Source: Providencia manganoxydans (lineage in GTDB: Bacteria; Pseudomonadota; Gammaproteobacteria; Enterobacterales; Enterobacteriaceae). From it: a DNA stretch of 64,000 bases. The stretch spans positions 1,922,001 through 1,986,000 of the forward strand of contig NZ_CP067099.1 in assembly GCF_016618195.1 (NCBI RefSeq), read 5' to 3'. A program made the position numbers and the translations under genes. Below, piece after piece: positions 53,260 to 63,297 of this stretch (position 1 is its first letter; every line of letters starts with the position of its first letter). The notes beneath the pieces are model-generated. The model had not been told where the DNA came from and searched no databases. It worked only from the letters and a program-made list of their open reading frames with translations.

Positions 53260-54687
53260 TTAACTCGCTAATTCCCTTGCGTAATTCACCAAGGCTTTTA
53301 ATTGTTTACAGCGCTCAGCATCATTTTGATGCTCGATCATGAGTAATTCAATGGTGTGCATATAATCGGTCAAACGGCTTTCGGTAAAGTAATCTCTACG
53401 ATGTTGCAGCCAACGTTGTTGTTCATCATAGGAGAGAATTGTGGGATAGTTACGTGCCTTATAGCGGAAAAACAGTTCTTTCATTCGAGAGTCTTCAAAT
53501 GTGAGATCGAGCGCAGGTAAATTCAGTGGTGATGTCTCTCTGATAATATCCATCGTTGAACGATCAGAACTACTAAAAAAGCCACTATAGATTTTTGCAT
53601 CTACATCATCAGGCTCATCAAAGGGTTGTGCCTGTGCAAAAATTTCAATGACCTTGTTGCGAACATCTGGATTTTTACGCAAAATTTCTAAATTGCGCCA
53701 GCAAAGGTCACGATCAACCCCTGTACGTAGGGCATCCTCTGTTCGTAATGTTTTTTCAGGCGCTAAAATTGGGCATTTATTAATATGTACTAATTTAATC
53801 GGAACAGCTAAAGCATCACCTAATTCAGATTTAGGGGTATATAAGCGTTCGCGCAGGACTTCCACGGGTAAATCAATCAATGGCGAAATATCAGCTGAAA
53901 GATCACACATGATGATGGCATTACGGTTATCTGGGTGCCAAGCTAATGGCGCAACAAGGCTAATGTAGGAACGTAAAGCACCAAACATACCTGAAACATG
54001 GACTAAAGGGGTCATATCCACAATATCAATCAGCTGACTAACTTTATTTTTATTACGTAATTGATAAAAGTAGTCAAACATTCTTGGCTGTGCTGCTTTT
54101 AAAAGCTTCGCCATATTGATGGTGGCTAATACATCAGACATTGCGTCATGGGCATTTTCATGAGCAACTCCATTGGCTTTAGTCAGATGTTCAAGGCGCA
54201 TACTCGGTAATCCATCATCATTTTCAGGCCATTGGATCCCTTCAGGGCGTAACGCAAAACAGGCTCGTAATGCGTCTAATAAATCCCAACGTGAATTACC
54301 TTGCTGCCAGCTATAGGCATAGGGATCGTAAAAATTACGATAGAAAATATTACGCGTAACCTCATCATCAAAACGAATATTATTATAGCCCATGATACAG
54401 GTATTTGGCTGAGAAAAGGCTTGATGAATGCGTTTAGCAAACTCTGCTTCATTGACCCCTTGAGCTAAAGCAAGTTGCGGAGTGATGCCGGTGATCATTA
54501 CAGCTTCAGGTTGGGGAAGATAATCATCGCTAGGTGAACAATAGAAAACCTCTGGCTCATCGATGATATTAAAATCTAAGTCTGTGCGTACTCCAGCGAA
54601 TTGTGCAGGGCGATCTAGCGCTGGATGCTTACCAAAGGTTTCATAGTCATGGATAAAGAATGAGGGCTGTTTTTTAGTCTCTTGCAA
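53260..54687 (-). CDS. sbcB: Exodeoxyribonuclease I
   Basis: 475 residues. DEDDh exonuclease: Asp and Glu in IHDYETFG, Asp in YNNIRFDDE, and His/Asp in ENAHDAMSD. The ExoI C-terminal domain and signature HVSGMFGALRSYISLVAPLAWHP are present. Degrades ssDNA 3'-5' and acts in recombination and mismatch repair. It starts at TTG, supported by GGAG 7 bp upstream and by the family start. Confidence 0.94.
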   Translation of the reverse strand: MQETKKQPSFFIHDYETFGKHPALDRPAQFAGVRTDLDFNIIDEPEVFYCSPSDDYLPQPEAVMITGITPQLALAQGVNEAEFAKRIHQAFSQPNTCIMGYNNIRFDDEVTRNIFYRNFYDPYAYSWQQGNSRWDLLDALRACFALRPEGIQWPENDDGLPSMRLEHLTKANGVAHENAHDAMSDVLATINMAKLLKAAQPRMFDYFYQLRNKNKVSQLIDIVDMTPLVHVSGMFGALRSYISLVAPLAWHPDNRNAIIMCDLSADISPLIDLPVEVLRERLYTPKSELGDALAVPIKLVHINKCPILAPEKTLRTEDALRTGVDRDLCWRNLEILRKNPDVRNKVIEIFAQAQPFDEPDDVDAKIYSGFFSSSDRSTMDIIRETSPLNLPALDLTFEDSRMKELFFRYKARNYPTILSYDEQQRWLQHRRDYFTESRLTDYMHTIELLMIEHQNDAERCKQLKALVNYARELAS

Positions 54688-55023
54688 CGCGCTTCTCCAT
54701 TTGGCCTGAGCAGGGTTTCCGTGATGAGGATATTGTGAATTATTTAAATCTATTTATAGCAAACATAAAACACCGACCTTCTATTATACCTGATATGGGG
54801 GAAAACCTGAACGAATGGTATTTAAAAGTAAACTGTTGTTTAACTAAATTCAGTTATCTATCTTTAAAATTTAAATATCAATAAGCCATTTATTATCAAT
54901 ATGTTAAATTGGTTTTTTCTGGTGATGTTAATCAAAAAATAGCGTAAAACAGCGTAAAAATAAGCGTAAACACTGTATTTTTAGTCTACTATTTAATACA
55001 TCACTACAAAAAAGGATGCGTTT
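54688..55023. other. Divergent gap between sbcB and an AriR-like gene
   Basis: 336 bp, AT-rich. Contains three direct repeats of AGCGTAAA near the right end, listed separately. No gene recognised. Confidence 0.4.
54941..54970 (+). repeat. Three AGCGTAAA direct repeats upstream of the AriR-like gene
   Basis: Copies at 54941-54948, 54951-54958 and 54963-54970, spaced 10 and 12 bp, about one helical turn each. They lie 54-83 bp before the start codon, in the likely promoter region. Confidence 0.7.
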
Positions 55024-55221
55024 ATGAATACTTATGATGAAAGAACACGTTTGATTTTGTCTGAGATTGGTAGGGTAACAGTAGGGTTACTTGCCAGTAG
55101 CGAAGTGAATAAACAAAAAATAGTAACTAGGCTACAAGCGGAAGCAAAAGAAGAATCCAATCCTGCACGAAAAAGCATTTTAGATGATGCAATTACCTTT
55201 CTTAACAGTAAAATTCAATAG
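55024..55221 (+). CDS. Small AriR/YmgB-like regulatory protein
   Basis: 65 residues, all helical: TRLILSEIGRVTVGLLASS, then NKQKIVTRLQAEAKEES and NPARKSILDDAITFLNSKI. The pattern (E-x-LG/IG helix, N-K-x-I motif, R-x-x-IL-x-x-A-x-x-F helix) resembles the YmgB/AriR/YcgZ family of small dimeric connectors that regulate biofilm, acid response and the Rcs system. Start is supported by AAAAAAGGA. Assignment is by pattern only. Confidence 0.55.
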   Translation: MNTYDERTRLILSEIGRVTVGLLASSEVNKQKIVTRLQAEAKEESNPARKSILDDAITFLNSKIQ

Positions 55222-55315
55222 CTGAATATTGATATCGCCAGCCCTCGTTTGAGGGCTAGAGTTTCATGCAATTTTATCTTCTTGTCCGAGTTATGGTTAA
55301 TTCATTGTCCCTTGC

Positions 55316-55446
55316 GATACTTCAAATTACCGCATTTCTCGTTAAGCGATGATAAGTTCGTTCATATGCGACAGTTACATAGTTTTCTATGTTCCTAACC
55401 ACCCATTGATTTCTTGTTTAACTGCACTTCAAATTATTTAGAGTCT
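55316..55446. repeat. Dispersed palindromic repeat (copy C)
   Basis: 131 bp, starting GATACTTCAAATTACCGCAT and ending TGCACTTCAAATTATTTAGAG. Centre ACATAGTTTTCTATGT at 55377-55392. Confidence 0.7.
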
Positions 55447-55517
55447 ATAATTTTGAATATTATTAAGTTAACTGTGGATTTTTTATGCCAATACTTTAAG
55501 TGATATTGCTCACAAAA

Positions 55518-55543
55518 CACGATTGTTAACGTTAACAATCGTG
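55518..55543 (+). promoter_or_regulatory. 26-bp perfect palindrome, LacI-type operator 1 of the sugar permease
   Basis: Perfect palindrome centred on AACGTT between 55530 and 55531, with TTGTTAACGTTAACAA as core. Typical of the LacI/GalR family. A weaker CRP-like sequence (CGTGCGTAACATCACA) overlaps its right side at 55540-55555. Confidence 0.75.
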
Positions 55544-55584
55544 CGTAACATCACAATATTAACGTGAATTCCTAGTTTAGCACC

Positions 55585-55602
55585 AATGTTAACCTTAACA
55601 TT
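55585..55602 (+). promoter_or_regulatory. LacI-type operator 2 of the sugar permease
   Basis: AATGTTAA / TTAACATT around CC. Its centre is 63 bp from that of operator 1, six helical turns, suited to looping. It ends 15 bp before the permease start. Confidence 0.65.
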
Positions 55603-55617
55603 TTCTCAGTCAGGGAA

Positions 55618-56895
55618 ATGAATGGGCAAATGATAATGAACATCGAATCAAGAAAATACTATGCCTCATTGAGCGCATTACTGTTTTTTTTCTTTTTTAC
55701 ATGGTCATCAACGTTTTCAGTTGTGGCTATTTGGCTTCGAAAATATGTTGGTTTAGAAGGCACAGATACAGGGGTTATATTCTCATGTATTTCAATTATC
55801 GCGCTATGTGCGCAACCACTGTACGGATTTTTACAAGATAAATTAGGGCTGCGTAAAAATTTACTGTTGTTTATCGCAGTCTTATTAATATCATCAGGGC
55901 CATTTTTTATGTTGTTTGGCCCATTATTACAATGGAATGTCGTAATTGGCAGTTTAGCTGGTGGTTTATTCATTGGGATGACTTTTCATGCAGGGATTGG
56001 TGTTCTTGAGTCTTATACTGAACGGGTAAGCCGTCTGCGTGATTTTGAATACGGTAAAGCAAGGATGTGGGGCTCTCTAGGTTGGGCTATCGCCACTTTC
56101 TTTGCTGGGCGTAATATTAATGTTGATCCGAACTATAATTTTATTATGGCAACTGTTTCAGGTGTCATTTTCTTAGTGATTTTATTACGGTTAAAAACAG
56201 ATAAAACGAATGCATTTAACAGCCTAGAACATGGAAAGCCCTCTGGGATCACTATTGGTGATGCATTACAACTGTTTGCCTTACCTCGTTTCTGGGCGCT
56301 GATTTTGTTTGTATTAGGTACCTGTATTTATAGTGTGTATGATCAGCAGTTTATGGTCTATTTTGCGCATCAATTCCAAGATGAAAAAATGGGCAATGAA
56401 ATGTATGGCTACTTAAATTCATTACAAGTTTTTCTAGAAGCTGGTGGGATGTTCCTCGCACCCTATATCGTTAACCGCATTGGCGCTAAAAATGGCTTGT
56501 TGTTTGCCAGTAGTGTGATGGCAATTAGGATCATAGGCTCTGCCTTAGTCGAAGGCCCGATCATGATCTCAGCCATGAAGTTATTACATGCAGTAGAGCT
56601 GCCTATACTGTTAATTGCTATTTTTAAGTATAACAGCCGTCATTTTGATAAGCGGTTATCATCAACACTGTATTTAGTAGGTTTCAGTTGCATTACTTCG
56701 ATTGTGGCCAGTATTTTATCGCCATTAGCGGGGTGGGGATACGATAAGATAGGTTTTGCTGATACTTATTTGATTATGGGATGTTTTGTTGTGATTACGA
56801 CGATTCTATCGGCATTTTGTTTACGTGGCGATAAAATGGATCCGGTTGAGCACAATACGTCTTTGGCAGAAATTAAAGGAAAAACGGCGACTTAA
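55618..56895 (+). CDS. LacY/CscB family oligosaccharide:H+ symporter
   Basis: 425 residues, 12 helices. LacY-family motifs: FEYGKARMWGSLGWA (with the arginine equivalent to LacY Arg144), a Glu in VLESYTERV, QDKLGLRKNLL in loop 2-3, and LNSLQVFLEAGGMF plus HFDKRLSSTLYLVGF, which look like CscB (sucrose permease) more than LacY. Starts at 55618, 55630 or 55636 are possible; the last (MNIESRKYY) best fits the family. No hydrolase or regulator gene is adjacent, so the transporter is an isolated cistron controlled from elsewhere. Confidence 0.85.
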   Translation: MNGQMIMNIESRKYYASLSALLFFFFFTWSSTFSVVAIWLRKYVGLEGTDTGVIFSCISIIALCAQPLYGFLQDKLGLRKNLLLFIAVLLISSGPFFMLFGPLLQWNVVIGSLAGGLFIGMTFHAGIGVLESYTERVSRLRDFEYGKARMWGSLGWAIATFFAGRNINVDPNYNFIMATVSGVIFLVILLRLKTDKTNAFNSLEHGKPSGITIGDALQLFALPRFWALILFVLGTCIYSVYDQQFMVYFAHQFQDEKMGNEMYGYLNSLQVFLEAGGMFLAPYIVNRIGAKNGLLFASSVMAIRIIGSALVEGPIMISAMKLLHAVELPILLIAIFKYNSRHFDKRLSSTLYLVGFSCITSIVASILSPLAGWGYDKIGFADTYLIMGCFVVITTILSAFCLRGDKMDPVEHNTSLAEIKGKTAT

Positions 56896-57065
56896 AAGAG
56901 ATAACTGAAACAATTCAGCCTATACTGTATGTATATTAAGCAAAAAGTACCTTTTCACTGTTTTTAAATCAATGAATAGGTGAAATAGGGTTGTAACAAT
57001 CTACTGATAGAAGGTATTGTGTAGGTAGAGATGCGTTTTGTTTTTCTAATAGAGGGTTTTTAAAC

Positions 57066-57398
57066 ATGGACAACGCTAACAAGCAATCTTTCCAAAATGT
57101 CCTGGAATTTGTGCGTATGTATCGTCGTAAAAATAAAATTCGCCGTGAAATTACCGATAACGAAAAGAAAATTCGTGATAACCAAAAACGTGTTTTATTG
57201 CTTGATAACCTGAGTGATTATATTAAGCCAGGCATGACGATTGAAGAAATTCAAGCAATTATTGCCAACATGCGCAGTGACTATGATGATCGTGTTGATG
57301 ATTACATCATTAAAAATGCGGAACTGTCGAAAGAGCGCCGTGAGATCTCTAATAAATTAAAAGAGATGGGTGATTTAAGTAAGAAAGACGTTAAATAA
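57066..57398 (+). CDS. tmaR: PTS system regulator TmaR (YeeX)
   Basis: 110 residues (E. coli 109), all-helical coiled coil. Conserved blocks [24 protein letters not shown] and [24 protein letters not shown]. TmaR forms polar clusters and sequesters phosphorylated EI of the sugar PTS in E. coli. Single gene with a terminator. Confidence 0.94.
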   Translation: MDNANKQSFQNVLEFVRMYRRKNKIRREITDNEKKIRDNQKRVLLLDNLSDYIKPGMTIEEIQAIIANMRSDYDDRVDDYIIKNAELSKERREISNKLKEMGDLSKKDVK

Positions 57399-57400
57399 AT

Positions 57401-57435
57401 AAAATTGAGCCGAGTTATCCTCGGCTCTCAATTTC
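57401..57435. terminator. Bidirectional terminator after tmaR
   Basis: Stem AAATTGAGCCGAG / CTCGGCTC(T)CAATTT with one bulge, between convergent genes. Confidence 0.85.
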
Positions 57436-58063
57436 ACTTGCTCCAACCTGGTTTCAAATCAGGATCAACAACGGCAAATATTTGTCGGTAACTACTTTTA
57501 TCTTCAACTAATTTAGCGAGAACGACCGCAACATCTTCCCGACTTATTACACCATGAGCCTCATTCGACAATAATTTTGCATTATGTGTCGCGGGTACAC
57601 TCATCAAGCCGCCGGGTCTGATAATGGTGTAATTTATCTCACTGCTCTGGAGATAGTTTTCAGCCATCGATTTTTGTCTTACCGACGGACCAAATAATGA
57701 TTTTGCCCTAGGTGATAGGGTTGACCAGCTATCACCACAACCAATTGATGTAACGAATAATAATCGAGTTATCTGATGCTGCTCGGCTTTACGAATAATA
57801 TTATAATTGCCGTAAAAGTCAGCTTGAGCGCCACCAATTGTGGTAAATACCACGGTTTCTGGGGTAGTTTGAGCGAAAATACGTTCGAGTGAATTGAAAT
57901 CAGTGGCATCGCCAATGATGGTTTGAATACCTTCAGCGGCTAGCCGTTCCGCATCTTCTGCTCGACGAACGAATGCTGTGACTTGTTTCCCTTGTTTTAC
58001 ACCCATTTTGGCTAAAATATAGCCTATTCCTTTGGTTGCGCCGAAAATCACCCAATGAGTCAT
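57434..58063 (-). CDS. NAD(P)-binding SDR-like protein
   Basis: 209 residues from the ATG at 58063 (MTHWVIFGATKGIGYILAK), with an AAAAGGAAC ribosome site; the longer frame is rejected. Atypical SDR with the nucleotide motif GATKGIG at 8-14. No Tyr-x3-Lys active site is seen in the usual place; it resembles NmrA/YwnB-type NAD(P)H-binding proteins (INYTIIRPGGLMSVPAT). Function unknown. Confidence 0.75.
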   Translation of the reverse strand: MTHWVIFGATKGIGYILAKMGVKQGKQVTAFVRRAEDAERLAAEGIQTIIGDATDFNSLERIFAQTTPETVVFTTIGGAQADFYGNYNIIRKAEQHQITRLLFVTSIGCGDSWSTLSPRAKSLFGPSVRQKSMAENYLQSSEINYTIIRPGGLMSVPATHNAKLLSNEAHGVISREDVAVVLAKLVEDKSSYRQIFAVVDPDLKPGWSK

Positions 58064-58394
58064 TTTTTGTTCCTTTTTAGTTACCTTGTATCGTTCATAA
58101 GAGAGTAGTTTAATGATAAACAACGATAAAACTGCTTCTTTTGAGCTATTATTGTAGTCGAATTAGTGTTGAATTGATTAAAGTTCATTCTACGAAAGAA
58201 TTAATGGCATTTTTGCCTTTATGTTTAATGCAAATTCATCCGTAATTGTGTTTTTTTACATCTATTACTGATGTTTATTTTAGCCTAAACCGTGATAGCT
58301 ATTTAGGTGTTGTACGACACGGATTTAATAAGAGGCGAAAGTATTAGCAATATACTTAGGTGTGTTAGAACCACTTTTTTTGTTTTTTGAAATA
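58064..58394. other. Gap between the SDR-like gene and the rne terminator
   Basis: AT-rich spacer without a gene; it holds the promoter of the SDR-like gene. Nothing else was recognised. Confidence 0.4.
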
Positions 58395-58424
58395 AAAAAC
58401 CCCTCGAATTATTGAGGGGTTTTG
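58395..58424 (-). terminator. Terminator of rne
   Basis: Stem AAACCCCTC / GAGGGGTTT with an 8-base loop; the T-run is on the minus strand after rne. Confidence 0.9.
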
Positions 58425-58457
58425 TAGAAAAAACGGACTTAACTGACCAGTAATCGA

Positions 58458-61400
58458 TTATTCGTTACTTGTTGGTTTTGCCATTTCGGATGTCGCGCAG
58501 TTTGTTGCAACATGTCCTCCGGCGCCTTTACTAACAAAAGTTGAAGCTTCACGTTGATAAACCTTCATTTCAAACGTTGACGCAACCACTTCTGGAGCTG
58601 GTGCTTTGGTCATTGGTGAGTAAGCATGGCGTACTGCTTTGCTTGCCACGATAACCGCGGATTTTGCTGTCCGTGCTGTCTCTATTTCAACAGCTGACTC
58701 TTGGATGGTTTCGCTTTGCACTTGTTCAAGTGGTTTTGTTTCTACTGGAACATCTTCAGCCTGAACGGTTTCCACGGGAACCTCTTCAACAGATTGTTCT
58801 ACTTTAGGTTGTTCAACCACAGCCTCTTCGATAACAGGTTCTACTGTTATAGGTAACACTTCAACCGGTGGTTCTGGTTGACGACTTTCTTGTGTTTCCT
58901 GAATGACTTGTTCTGAATGTTCCGTAACAACAGGCTCTGCTTGTGGGGCAAATACAGGTTCTAAATGAACAGATTGTTGCTCTGTTTTTTCAGTAACGAT
59001 ATCGACTTCAGCTTCTTTTGGCTCCATTGATACAGCTTCGTGAACAGGCGTAATAGGCTGAGTCGTGACGTCATCAGTCGTGACCGCTGATTCAGTGTTG
59101 AATACAGCTTGTTGCTCAAGCATTTCTTCATTAGTAATAATGGCAACCGCATCTTGTTGTGGTTGAACAATTGGGTAGCTAATACACACTTTACCTGATG
59201 CCAGTTCAGGAGATGCAACAGCAGCAAATAGTGGCATTGGTGATTTAGTTAAATGACGCTCATCACGATAACGACGGCGACGTTGACCACTCACACGAAG
59301 GTGACGAGGTGAACGGCGTGAACGACGAGGAATGATAGTGTCTTGTTTTTCTTCATCATCTGTTTGAGTTTCTGGTAATTCATCATTACTTGGCTCAACA
59401 ACACGACTAGATTGCATTTCAACAGAGGTCGTTGGTGCTGGTAATGCTGCAATCGGTTTAGCATTATTTTCAGCGACCACGTCTACAGTTTCTGTGGTTT
59501 CACTTTGCGCTATCACATCAACGTTATCGTTATCAGTAATACGAACTTTTTGCGTTAACTGACGACGTTGGCGACGTGGTGTAACAGGACGCGGCTGAGC
59601 CTCTTCTTTCTCTGTGGTTGATGAGTCAACGTCTTGGCTTACATCTTGTTGAGTTTTAGCGGCTTGTTGCTGACGCTTCTCATCTTGACGGCGGCGACGT
59701 TCAGCGCGTTGGTCACGACGCTGTTGCTGTTGCGCATCACGATTATTACTATCGGTTGCTTGATCGTTTTGTTGGTTAGCATTCTTATTATTGTTATTGC
59801 GTCCCTTACGATTGTTGTTATCGTCACTTTGTGCATTACGATTAGAACGATTGTCGCGATTATCACGATTTTCATTATTATCATCGCGGTCACGACGGTT
59901 ATTACGGCGGTTATTGTTGTTGCGACGATCGTTGTTACGACGTCTGTCGTTGTTCTGACGATTTTTTTCGACAGGTTTCTCAACAACTTTCTCTTCTTCA
60001 CCAAATAGTTTCTTGAAGAATGCCGCAATTTTACTGAATAAACTCACCTCAGAATCTGCCTTAGCAGGTTGTTTTGGTGTTTGAGGGCGAGGTTTATTTT
60101 CTTTTTGTTTAGCCGCAACAGGTTGCTCTACGGGTTCCTGCAAAGCAAATGCAGAAATTGCAGGTTGCTCAGGCATTTTTCGCTCAGTGGTTGTTTCATC
60201 GGTACCATTCAGTGTTTCCGTTTCATGGTACTGCGCTAAGTTGTAGCTTAGTGTATTAATCTCTTCGCCTTTACGAATACGGATCACGTGGAAATGTGGT
60301 GTTTGCATCTGGTCATTAGGTACGATGACAACACGCACATTACGTTGACGTGTTTCAATTTCACTGACAGCGTTACGTTTTTCGTTAAGCAAATAGGAGG
60401 CAATCTGTACCGGAACGATTGCATGCACTTCATGGGTGTTTTCTTTCAATGCTTCTTCTTCAATCAGGCGAAGGACAGAAAGAGACAGTGACTCATTATC
60501 ACGAATGGTGCCGGTACCTGAACAGCGTGGGCAAACATGGTGGCTAGATTCACCTAAAGATGGACTCAAACGTTGGCGAGACATTTCGAGTAAGCCAAAA
60601 CGAGAAATGCGCGCGATTTGGATGCGTGCTCTGTCTTGGCGAACGGCTTCACGTAAACGATTTTCCACTTCACGTTGATGCCTTACAGGCGTCATATCAA
60701 TAAAGTCGATAACAATTAAGCCACCGAGGTCACGTAAACGCAATTGGCGAGCAATTTCGTCGGCCGCTTCCAAGTTAGTATTGAATGCAGTTTCTTCAAT
60801 ATCGCCACCACGGGTTGAACGTGAGGAGTTGATATCGATAGCTGTCAATGCCTCTGTGGTATCAATAACTAATGCACCACCTGAAGGAAGGCGAACCTCA
60901 CGTTGAAACGCAGATTCAATCTGTGATTCGATTTGGTAATGGCTAAATAATGGCACATCACCACTGTAATGTTTGATCTTACTTGCAAAATCACCACGGC
61001 CAATTGCTTCAATGTGGTTGCGTGCCATTTCGACTACTTTCGGATTATCGATAAGAATTTCACCGATATCAGGGCGCAGATAGTCTCGGAATGCACGTAC
61101 AATCACGTTACTTTCTTGGTGGATCAAGAAAGGTGCAGGGCGGTTTTCTGCGGCTTTTTTGATGGCTTCCCAATGACGTAAGCGATAGAGTAAATCTTGC
61201 TGTAAAGACTCAGCAGATTTACCGACCCCCGCAGTACGGACAATAAGGCCCATGCCATCAGGAATTTCTAGAGAAGAGAGCGCTTCTTTCAACTCAGTAC
61301 GATCTTCACCTTCAATACGACGAGAAATGCCACCTGCGCGTGGATTATTTGGCATTAATACCAAATAGCTACCGGCTAGGCTGATAAAGGTGGTTAATGC

Positions 61401-61742
61401 TGCACCTTTATTACCGCGCTCTTCTTTATCAACTTGGACAATAACTTCTTGGCCTTCTTTCAACACATCTTTGATGTTAGGACGACCTTGAGAGTGGTAG
61501 TTGCTTGGGAAATATTCGCGAGCGATTTCTTTGATGGGAAGGAAACCGTGCCTTTCAGCACCATAATCAACAAAAGCGGCTTCAAGACTAGGTTCGATAC
61601 GAGTGATTTTACCTTTGTAAATATTTGCCTTTTTTTGTTCATGACCCGGGCTTTCGATATCCAGATCATAGAGACGTTGCCCATCAACAAGGGCAACACG
61701 CAACTCTTCCTGTTGAGTTGCGTTTATTAGCATTCTTTTCAT
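58458..61742 (-). CDS. rne: Ribonuclease E
   Basis: 1094 residues (E. coli 1061). S1 domain (about 40-120), 5' sensor, and catalytic DNase I-like domain with Asp303 in TAIDINSS and Asp346 in [10 protein letters not shown], at the same positions as in E. coli. The zinc link is Cys404 and Cys407 in [10 protein letters not shown]. The C-terminal half (from about 530) is disordered: an amphipathic [12 protein letters not shown] segment, a long Arg/Asn/Asp-rich RNA-binding stretch (about 590-700), a Gln-rich part and acidic Glu/Val/Pro repeats. Scaffold of the RNA degradosome. Has a long structured leader. Confidence 0.97.
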   Translation of the reverse strand: MKRMLINATQQEELRVALVDGQRLYDLDIESPGHEQKKANIYKGKITRIEPSLEAAFVDYGAERHGFLPIKEIAREYFPSNYHSQGRPNIKDVLKEGQEVIVQVDKEERGNKGAALTTFISLAGSYLVLMPNNPRAGGISRRIEGEDRTELKEALSSLEIPDGMGLIVRTAGVGKSAESLQQDLLYRLRHWEAIKKAAENRPAPFLIHQESNVIVRAFRDYLRPDIGEILIDNPKVVEMARNHIEAIGRGDFASKIKHYSGDVPLFSHYQIESQIESAFQREVRLPSGGALVIDTTEALTAIDINSSRSTRGGDIEETAFNTNLEAADEIARQLRLRDLGGLIVIDFIDMTPVRHQREVENRLREAVRQDRARIQIARISRFGLLEMSRQRLSPSLGESSHHVCPRCSGTGTIRDNESLSLSVLRLIEEEALKENTHEVHAIVPVQIASYLLNEKRNAVSEIETRQRNVRVVIVPNDQMQTPHFHVIRIRKGEEINTLSYNLAQYHETETLNGTDETTTERKMPEQPAISAFALQEPVEQPVAAKQKENKPRPQTPKQPAKADSEVSLFSKIAAFFKKLFGEEEKVVEKPVEKNRQNNDRRRNNDRRNNNNRRNNRRDRDDNNENRDNRDNRSNRNAQSDDNNNRKGRNNNNKNANQQNDQATDSNNRDAQQQQRRDQRAERRRRQDEKRQQQAAKTQQDVSQDVDSSTTEKEEAQPRPVTPRRQRRQLTQKVRITDNDNVDVIAQSETTETVDVVAENNAKPIAALPAPTTSVEMQSSRVVEPSNDELPETQTDDEEKQDTIIPRRSRRSPRHLRVSGQRRRRYRDERHLTKSPMPLFAAVASPELASGKVCISYPIVQPQQDAVAIITNEEMLEQQAVFNTESAVTTDDVTTQPITPVHEAVSMEPKEAEVDIVTEKTEQQSVHLEPVFAPQAEPVVTEHSEQVIQETQESRQPEPPVEVLPITVEPVIEEAVVEQPKVEQSVEEVPVETVQAEDVPVETKPLEQVQSETIQESAVEIETARTAKSAVIVASKAVRHAYSPMTKAPAPEVVASTFEMKVYQREASTFVSKGAGGHVATNCATSEMAKPTSNE

Positions 61743-62150
61743 ATTGTTACTTACTCGTTATTTTTTACTTTCAATAAAGAGCAGCGAAAAAAGGAGCTAT
61801 TGTAAACCGATGGCCTCGTGATTTTTACAAAACCGCCTGCCTCACGGCAGTCGTTCGTATAGAGACGCGCAGTATTCGGTGAACCTGATTTTTAGATTAA
61901 AAATTCAGCGTTCTTAATCAGGAAGCCGTCATCATTTAAATTAACGGAAGTTCCTAACCCAATAAGCTAATATTCGTTGCTCGCTAAATATTTGATTTTG
62001 CTAGACGTCTTACGCCATTGCAGCGTCTTTACTCAATCAAATAGTAAACTTATATCTTATGCCAATTATCGTTTTATCAAACATGATGGCAATTGTGTAT
62101 TATTCCACTGCTGACGACATTATAGCAAGTCGATAGATCAGTTATATGAA
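61743..62150 (-). promoter_or_regulatory. rne 5' leader, probable autoregulatory region
   Basis: The rne mRNA leader in E. coli is about 360 nt and contains hairpins through which RNase E controls its own mRNA. Here hairpins lie at 61837-61850 (CTGCC / GGCAG) and at 61885-61909 (CTGATTTTTA / TAAAAATTCAG), with a further GTAAA / TTTAC pairing near 61802-61826. The end of the leader is approximate. Confidence 0.6.
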
Positions 62151-62286
62151 AATTTTATTTAGAAATATGACTAACCAGCTATTCTTTAACCAAATAAAAA
62201 AAATGATAAAAAAATTTTTGGAGTCGGTATGATATATTCTGCAAATGAGGTCGTAATTTAATCAATTAGAGTTAACACATTTTTGA

Positions 62287-63246
62287 ATGAATACACAAAA
62301 TCAAGTTCAGTTTATTGATATTAGCGATGATGAGGCCGGACAACGCATCGATAATTTCTTGCTCGCAAAATTAAAAGGTGTGCCTAAAAGCATGATTTAT
62401 CGCATTATCCGTAAAGGAGAAGTGAGGGTAAACAAAGGGCGCATCAAACCTGAATACAAACTTGCCGAAGGCGATCAAGTCCGAGTCCCACCGGTTAGAG
62501 TGGCCGAGCGTGAAGAGGCGCCAGTTTCTGCGAAACTCGATAAAGTTGCCGCACTGGCCAATTGCATCTTATATGAAGATGACGCGATCCTCGTGATTAA
62601 TAAGCCGTCAGGTACAGCGGTACACGGTGGTAGTGGGCTCAGCTTTGGCGTCATTGAAGGGTTACGTGCATTACGGCCTGAGGCACGTTTCTTAGAACTG
62701 GTACATCGCCTTGACCGCGATACATCCGGTATTTTGCTGGTAGCCAAAAAACGTTCGGCTTTGCGGGCACTGCATGAACAATTACGTTTAAAACAAATGC
62801 AGAAAGATTATTTGGCGCTTGTGCGTGGAAATTGGCAGTCCCATACTAAAGTGGTTCAAGCACCTTTGCTCAAAAATATTTTACAAAGCGGTGAACGAGT
62901 CGTTCGCGTTAGCCCAGAAGGTAAGCCATCAGAAACGCGTTTTAAAGTAGAGGAGCGCTTTGAAAATGCGACTTTGGTGAAAGCGAGCCCAGTTACAGGC
63001 CGTACCCACCAAATTCGTGTTCATACCTTACACGCAGGACACCCGATTGCCTTTGATAACCGTTATGGTGATAAACAATTTGATAGCCAATTATCGGGTA
63101 CAGGGTTAAAAAGATTATTTTTACATGCGAGCTCATTAAAATTTACCCATCCTAAGAGTGGGGAAGAGATGCGTATTCAAGCACCACTTGATAATGAGTT
63201 AAACCAATGTTTAAAAGTGCTTCGCGCTCGTAAAAATCATCAATAA
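62287..63246 (+). CDS. rluC: 23S rRNA pseudouridine synthase RluC
   Basis: 319 residues, as in E. coli. An S4 domain (about 18-80) is followed by the RluA-type catalytic domain with Asp143 in VHRLDRDTSGIL. Makes pseudouridine at 955, 2504 and 2580 of 23S rRNA. Divergent from rne, as in E. coli. Confidence 0.96.
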   Translation: MNTQNQVQFIDISDDEAGQRIDNFLLAKLKGVPKSMIYRIIRKGEVRVNKGRIKPEYKLAEGDQVRVPPVRVAEREEAPVSAKLDKVAALANCILYEDDAILVINKPSGTAVHGGSGLSFGVIEGLRALRPEARFLELVHRLDRDTSGILLVAKKRSALRALHEQLRLKQMQKDYLALVRGNWQSHTKVVQAPLLKNILQSGERVVRVSPEGKPSETRFKVEERFENATLVKASPVTGRTHQIRVHTLHAGHPIAFDNRYGDKQFDSQLSGTGLKRLFLHASSLKFTHPKSGEEMRIQAPLDNELNQCLKVLRARKNHQ

Positions 63247-63253
63247 AATTATC

Positions 63254-63274
63254 ACCGGTAGTATAACTACCGGT
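63254..63274. terminator. Hairpin between rluC and yceF
   Basis: ACCGGTAGT / ACTACCGGT around ATA, followed by TATCTATTTT; serves convergent genes. Confidence 0.75.
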
Positions 63275-63297
63275 TATCTATTTTAATTATTTAATGC

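Noticed and set aside
59634-60008. 124-codon plus-strand frame rich in Ile, Val and Thr within rne
   Set aside because: Artefact of the repetitive Arg/Asn/Asp codons of rne read in reverse; not a membrane protein.
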